DNA from: Providencia vermicola
GTDB taxonomy: Bacteria > Pseudomonadota > Gammaproteobacteria > Enterobacterales > Enterobacteriaceae
Direction: 5' to 3'
DNA length: 64,000 bases
NCBI RefSeq assembly: GCF_010748935.1
Contig: NZ_CP048796.1
Location: 871,001 to 935,000, forward strand
Both the position numbers and the translations under genes were made by a program. Of this stretch, positions 60,505-64,000 are shown one piece after another (within the stretch, counting starts at the first letter, position 1; every line of letters begins with the position of its first letter). The notes under the pieces were generated by a model, which had not been told where the DNA came from, made no database searches, and saw only the letters and a list, made by a program, of their open reading frames with translations.

Positions 60505-61191
60505 ATGCTAAAAAACAATGGTCATTCTTTATTGGGCAGCCTATTTTTTATGGCGTTACTCTTATTCTATAAGCAGGCTTATGGGCTATACATTGATGCT
60601 GATATTTCCTCTATAGAATCAGGTGAGACGTTTTTGTCGAAGTCATATGTTAATGATACAAAAACAACTAACTTATATAGCTTTAGTGCATATAAGATTG
60701 ATAAACCAGGGAACGATGAAGTTGGAGAAGAAATCAGTAATGGAGAGATTATTTTTACACCCTTAAAGAAAATTTTACTACCGGGAGAACGGGAGTTTTT
60801 TAAAATATTTTATCGTGGAAAAGAAGATGACCAAGAACGTTATTACAAAATTATTATCAGTGAAACGCCATTTGAAGTAAAAAATTCTGGGGCACAAAAA
60901 AAGCAGCCATTATTCTATCCAACGATAAGCTTAGAAACCTATCTAGTAGTAAGGCCTAAAAATCCTAATTTCAAATATGACTTTAGGCAAAATGAAGGTG
61001 TGTTAAAAAATACGGGTAATACCTATTTTAGAGTCATTTTACATGATAATTGTGAATCTAATGAAGATGATATTCCTTATGTACTCTACTTGTTACCCCA
61101 ACAGGCGTATCGGGACGCAAGATTAAAAAAGAAAAGCCATAAATACATTGTTGCTTTTGATAAATATTATCCAATAGGCAATTGTGATTAA
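60505..61191 (+). CDS. ecpE: ECP pilus second chaperone
   Basis: EcpE is the second periplasmic chaperone of the ECP system, thought to serve the tip adhesin. A signal peptide (SLLGSLFFMALLLFYKQAYG) precedes a chaperone fold: ISSIESGETFLSKSYVNDTK, FKIFYRGKEDDQERYYKIII, ETYLVVRPKNPNFKYDFRQN and VLKNTGNTYFRVILHDNCES. The start is uncertain: GTG at 60493 is four codons upstream and neither has a clear ribosome-binding site. A 72-base gap from ecpD makes it the loosest member of the operon. Confidence 0.9.
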   Translation: MLKNNGHSLLGSLFFMALLLFYKQAYGLYIDADISSIESGETFLSKSYVNDTKTTNLYSFSAYKIDKPGNDEVGEEISNGEIIFTPLKKILLPGEREFFKIFYRGKEDDQERYYKIIISETPFEVKNSGAQKKQPLFYPTISLETYLVVRPKNPNFKYDFRQNEGVLKNTGNTYFRVILHDNCESNEDDIPYVLYLLPQQAYRDARLKKKSHKYIVAFDKYYPIGNCD

Positions 61192-61304
61192 TATTAAACT
61201 CACCCAAACATTGCAATTTATGGGAAAGTTAGTTTGGAGATCGCCATATATTAAAACAAATAATACATGGCGTTCATACTCACTCACTTTCATTTGTTCG
61301 ATAA

Positions 61305-62045
61305 CTAGGCGCCAAAATTGGGAGTAATGATATCAATCGCGTCTGTACAGATAGCATCGACACCCCATGCTAAAAGCTGAGAGGCACGAACAGGAGAGTT
61401 AACCGTATATACTAAAATATATAATCCAAAGTCTTTTAGTTGCTTAATGCGTTTTTCATCGAGTAATTCGTGATTTAAATGGATTGATAGACAATCAAGG
61501 TGTGTTATTAGCGCTTGCCAATCTTCTCGCCATTCATCTAATAACAATCCTCTTGGTAGTTCAGGTGCTGCTTGCTGAGCGGCTTCTAATGCTTCAATGG
61601 AAAAAGAGGAAAGTAAAGGCGCTGTTTGTTTTTGCCATAATTGACGTGCGGCTAGTGCAACAACTCTTCCTGTTTCTGATTCTAAATTTTCGGTTGGTTT
61701 TATTTCGATATTTGCCATCATTCCATATTGCTGGCAACGTGCTGCAACCTGAGAGAGTAATGGTAATGGCTCACCTGCAAATATTTGACCAAACCAACTT
61801 CCTGCATCAATTTTTGACAGTTGTTCCCAATCTAACTCACCCGCGATACCTTGGCCATTGCTTGTACGTTCAAGCGTATCATCATGGAGTAAAAATATTT
61901 GTTTGTCTTGAGATAGTTTTGCATCAAATTCAATCATTGTATGACCGAAACTAGCACCAACATCAATAGCTGCAAGGGTATTCTCTGGTGCTAGCATACC
62001 ACCACCACGGTGAGCGACAATTTTAGGATAGGGCCAAGATTTCAT
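61305..62045 (-). CDS. ugpQ: Glycerophosphodiester phosphodiesterase, cytosolic
   Basis: Hydrolyses glycerophosphodiesters to glycerol-3-phosphate and an alcohol. The 246-residue protein lacks a signal peptide, so it is UgpQ-type rather than periplasmic GlpQ. The TIM-barrel active site reads [39 protein letters not shown] with metal-binding E and D, and ANIEIKPTE. The ugpBAEC transporter is not linked. It converges with ecpE across 113 bases. Confidence 0.93.
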   Translation of the reverse strand: MKSWPYPKIVAHRGGGMLAPENTLAAIDVGASFGHTMIEFDAKLSQDKQIFLLHDDTLERTSNGQGIAGELDWEQLSKIDAGSWFGQIFAGEPLPLLSQVAARCQQYGMMANIEIKPTENLESETGRVVALAARQLWQKQTAPLLSSFSIEALEAAQQAAPELPRGLLLDEWREDWQALITHLDCLSIHLNHELLDEKRIKQLKDFGLYILVYTVNSPVRASQLLAWGVDAICTDAIDIITPNFGA

Positions 62046-62320
62046 ATATTTTGTCCATCGGCTATTAAAGGTGAAAAAGAGAATTGCTTTTCAGGTAAGT
62101 ATAATCATAACGTTTAGTTTATTAACTAACGAACAATCTTTTAGACTCGATATATGATATTCATGAAAAGCACAGATGAATAGTGCATCTTTTTGCGAGT
62201 GTATTCAAAGGCGAATGAGTATATTTTGGTTAAAAATAGCTAAAAATAAGGTCGTTGCCATCATCCGCGTGTCGCGTTATTTTAAGTGCTCATTTATATT
62301 TGTCTAAGTTGGAAAATTAG

Positions 62321-63040
62321 ATGCATTTACTATCAAGTCACTTCAAGTATTCATTATTGCCCTCTGATTTCCTTTTGCCAAATGAGCATGTGTACTGTAG
62401 GCAGATAAGTTTCGAGATAACCGACATTGATGAAACAGATTTTACTTTTCATCAAGTCGCATTGCCATTAGCCTTCAATAATATGGTTCCTAAACGCAGG
62501 TGTGAGTATTTAGCAGGGCGGATCTGTGCAAAAATGGCATTAAAGCAGTATAAAACGGAAGAGCATTACGAAATTATTAGCAATCCTGATAGAAGTCCTT
62601 GTTGGCCAAATGGGATCATTGGTTCAATTACCCATACAGAATCGATAGCAGCTGCCTGTATAGCGAGTGAGTCTACACATACCAATATTGGTATTGATTG
62701 TGAAAAAGTTATAAGTTCTGATTTATGTAAAGAAATTGAGCATCAAGTTTTGGTCGCTCATGAATTCGATATCTATAGAAAAATAAAATTTCCAAAGGAA
62801 TTATTTGTTACATTAATTTTTTCTGCAAAAGAGTCAATATTTAAATCTCTTTATAAAGACGTTAGGGAGGTTTTTGATTTTAATACAGCCATGTTGATTG
62901 AATTGACCCATGACAATTTGAAATTTGTTTTAACAAAAAAGCTTGCTAAGAGATGGAATGTGGGAGATGAAATAAATATTCAATATAGAGTTATCGATAA
63001 TCATGTTTTTACATCGAATAATATCAAAATGGTAGAGTAG
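62321..63040 (+). CDS. entD: 4'-Phosphopantetheinyl transferase, EntD-type
   Basis: Attaches phosphopantetheine from CoA to carrier domains of siderophore-type peptide synthetases. The 239-residue protein has the EntD motifs in order: PKRRCEYLAGRICA (about 58-71), GSITHTESIAAACI, GIDCEKV (124-130, magnesium ligands) and FSAKESIFKSLYK (167-179). No Fur site was seen before it. No carrier-protein synthetase lies in the window; a TonB receptor follows, so a catecholate siderophore locus may begin at the window edge. The symbol denotes family, not proven enterobactin use. Confidence 0.85.
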   Translation: MHLLSSHFKYSLLPSDFLLPNEHVYCRQISFEITDIDETDFTFHQVALPLAFNNMVPKRRCEYLAGRICAKMALKQYKTEEHYEIISNPDRSPCWPNGIIGSITHTESIAAACIASESTHTNIGIDCEKVISSDLCKEIEHQVLVAHEFDIYRKIKFPKELFVTLIFSAKESIFKSLYKDVREVFDFNTAMLIELTHDNLKFVLTKKLAKRWNVGDEINIQYRVIDNHVFTSNNIKMVE

Positions 63041-63811
63041 CTAGAGTAATAAAAAGATAAATGAAAGAGATAATTCGAGCCTATGATAACCTAATAGCTG
63101 TAATTAATAAGGTTTATTATTTTTGTTGATAAACTGTTTCTTTAACGAAAATTTTCCTGCCTAAGAATAGATAAACATTTAAAATTAACGCTTAAGAAAT
63201 CCCACACAAACATAAAGTATATTTTATGTTCTTATCTACACCACTTTTATTTTATCAGATCTAGATCTGATTTTTTTCACTCTAAGATAATTCCTAAACA
63301 AATCCCCGTCAAATCCTCAATCTAAATTAAACTTATAAATCAACTAGTTGCAATGATGGTGCTTAAAGGTAATACGCACTTATTGCTAATTTGACATAAG
63401 TTTACAAGCATGCTAAAAGAAATGAATGTGATTATCATTATCATTTGCAAAAACATTAATAAAAGTGCTGATTTTAATGAGGGGACTATTGGATTATTTT
63501 GGGCGGTAGCTAGGTTTTTCGTTGTAACATTTCATTAACAATAATAATAGTTTCATCATGTTTATATGGATATGATGGAACATAAAAATAAAAAATTTAG
63601 CGCGTTATACGCAAGGATATGTCAAATCATTAATATTAATCTGTTAGATGTATTTACTTGTTCCGCTTATATATATATTTAAACTCTATTATTTAATTAA
63701 GTCTTAAAATATAAAGATAGCCTTTGCAGGTGAGTTTTTATATATAACTATAATATAGCATTTTGAATTTACTATATAATTTATCAACTACATATTAGGT
63801 GTCTATTAAAA
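63041..63811. other. Gene-free region ahead of the last TonB receptor
   Basis: About 770 A+T-rich bases without a credible protein. The only clear element is the Fur box at 63424-63442, 370 bases before the receptor start. A long leader or a small RNA is possible; I could not match RyhB. Confidence 0.5.
63424..63442 (-). promoter_or_regulatory. Strong Fur box
   Basis: On the minus strand GATAATGATAATCACATTC matches 16 of 19 consensus positions, the best Fur site in the window. Its distance from the next start codon (about 370 bases) is unusual. Confidence 0.8.
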
Positions 63812-64000
63812 ATGAATAAAGTTAAATTTAAATTAAGCTCTCTTAGCTTACTTCTCATTTGTTGTTCTAGCTCATTGAGTGTCGCGAATGAGATAGATAA
63901 AAAAAACAATACAGAAAATACGGATAACCTAGAAAATTCTGATGAAATAGTTGTAATAGGTGAAAGGTTTAATCGTAGAGCTGTTGAGACCGGTGCTAGT
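63812..64000 (+). CDS. TonB-dependent receptor, N-terminal fragment (cut by window edge)
   Basis: The first 63 codons only. A signal peptide (MNKVKFKLSSLSLLLICCSS to about SVA) is followed by a low-complexity Asn/Asp/Glu stretch and a clear TonB box, DEIVVIGERFNRRAVETGAS. This pattern is usual in catecholate-type receptors of the FepA/CirA/IroN kind, but the ligand cannot be told from this length. AGGTG lies upstream of the ATG. Together with entD and the Fur box it points to an iron-siderophore locus extending beyond the window. Confidence 0.85.
   Translation, partial: MNKVKFKLSSLSLLLICCSSSLSVANEIDKKNNTENTDNLENSDEIVVIGERFNRRAVETGAS

Noticed and set aside
63443-63811. RyhB-like small RNA downstream of the Fur box
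   Set aside because: The RyhB core sequence and a terminator hairpin with T-run are not present.
1-64000. tRNA genes and CRISPR arrays
   Set aside because: No cloverleaf-like sequence or regularly spaced direct repeats were recognised anywhere in the window.

Overview
The window looks like the chromosome of an Enterobacterales member of the Morganellaceae, most likely Providencia. This rests on A+T-rich DNA, enterobacterial protein families (pgk-fbaA, CptA, YbiI, Kch, HpaBC, EcpA-E) and MrpJ-like regulators of the Proteus/Providencia type. The species call is an inference. I found no tRNA, rRNA, CRISPR array, transposase or phage gene.

Layout. (1) 0-2.7 kb: the end of pgk, fbaA, a small lipoprotein and a decayed gene. 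(2) 2.9-6.6 kb: a LysR/NTF2-like pair divergent from a tightly coupled ankyrin protein, nucleoside deaminase and CynX-type transporter. (3) 6.6-15.4 kb: an iron-siderophore locus (AraC regulator, TonB receptor, small membrane protein, PepSY protein, RhtX/FptX-type importer) facing a second TonB receptor whose 3' end is frameshifted. Three Fur-box-like sites accompany it. (4) 15.8-43 kb: 4-hydroxyphenylacetate (4-HPA) catabolism. hpaBC lies at 15.8-17.9 kb, hpaA/X/I/H/F/D/E/G at 30.9-42.1 kb and divergent hpaR at 42.5 kb, all but hpaR on the minus strand. A succinate-semialdehyde dehydrogenase and a Bcr/CflA exporter are built into the operon. Between hpaA and hpaBC sits an A+T-rich cellulose module at 19.6-30.4 kb: bcsR/P, bcsA, bcsB, bcsC, bcsD, a diguanylate cyclase and galU, plus a short LysR gene. 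(5) 43-52.7 kb: BetT-like transporter, YbiI, GNAT, repeat lipoprotein, YetF-like protein, CptA, Kch, and ccmA-ccmB without the rest of the ccm operon. (6) 52.9-61.2 kb: two MrpJ-like XRE regulators, a 1.1-kb gene-free gap with a perfect FNR box, and a complete ecpABCDE pilus operon without ecpR. (7) 61.3-64 kb: ugpQ, an EntD-type phosphopantetheinyl transferase, and the start of a TonB receptor preceded by a strong Fur box.

How the genes work together. The hpa genes take 4-HPA to pyruvate and succinate semialdehyde, and the added dehydrogenase would deliver succinate to the TCA cycle. The bcs module carries its own UDP-glucose supply (GalU) and c-di-GMP supply (GGDEF protein) for a PilZ-containing BcsA. 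The iron loci import siderophores; the right edge probably enters another siderophore locus. The ECP and cellulose loci together suggest a surface-colonising or biofilm lifestyle.
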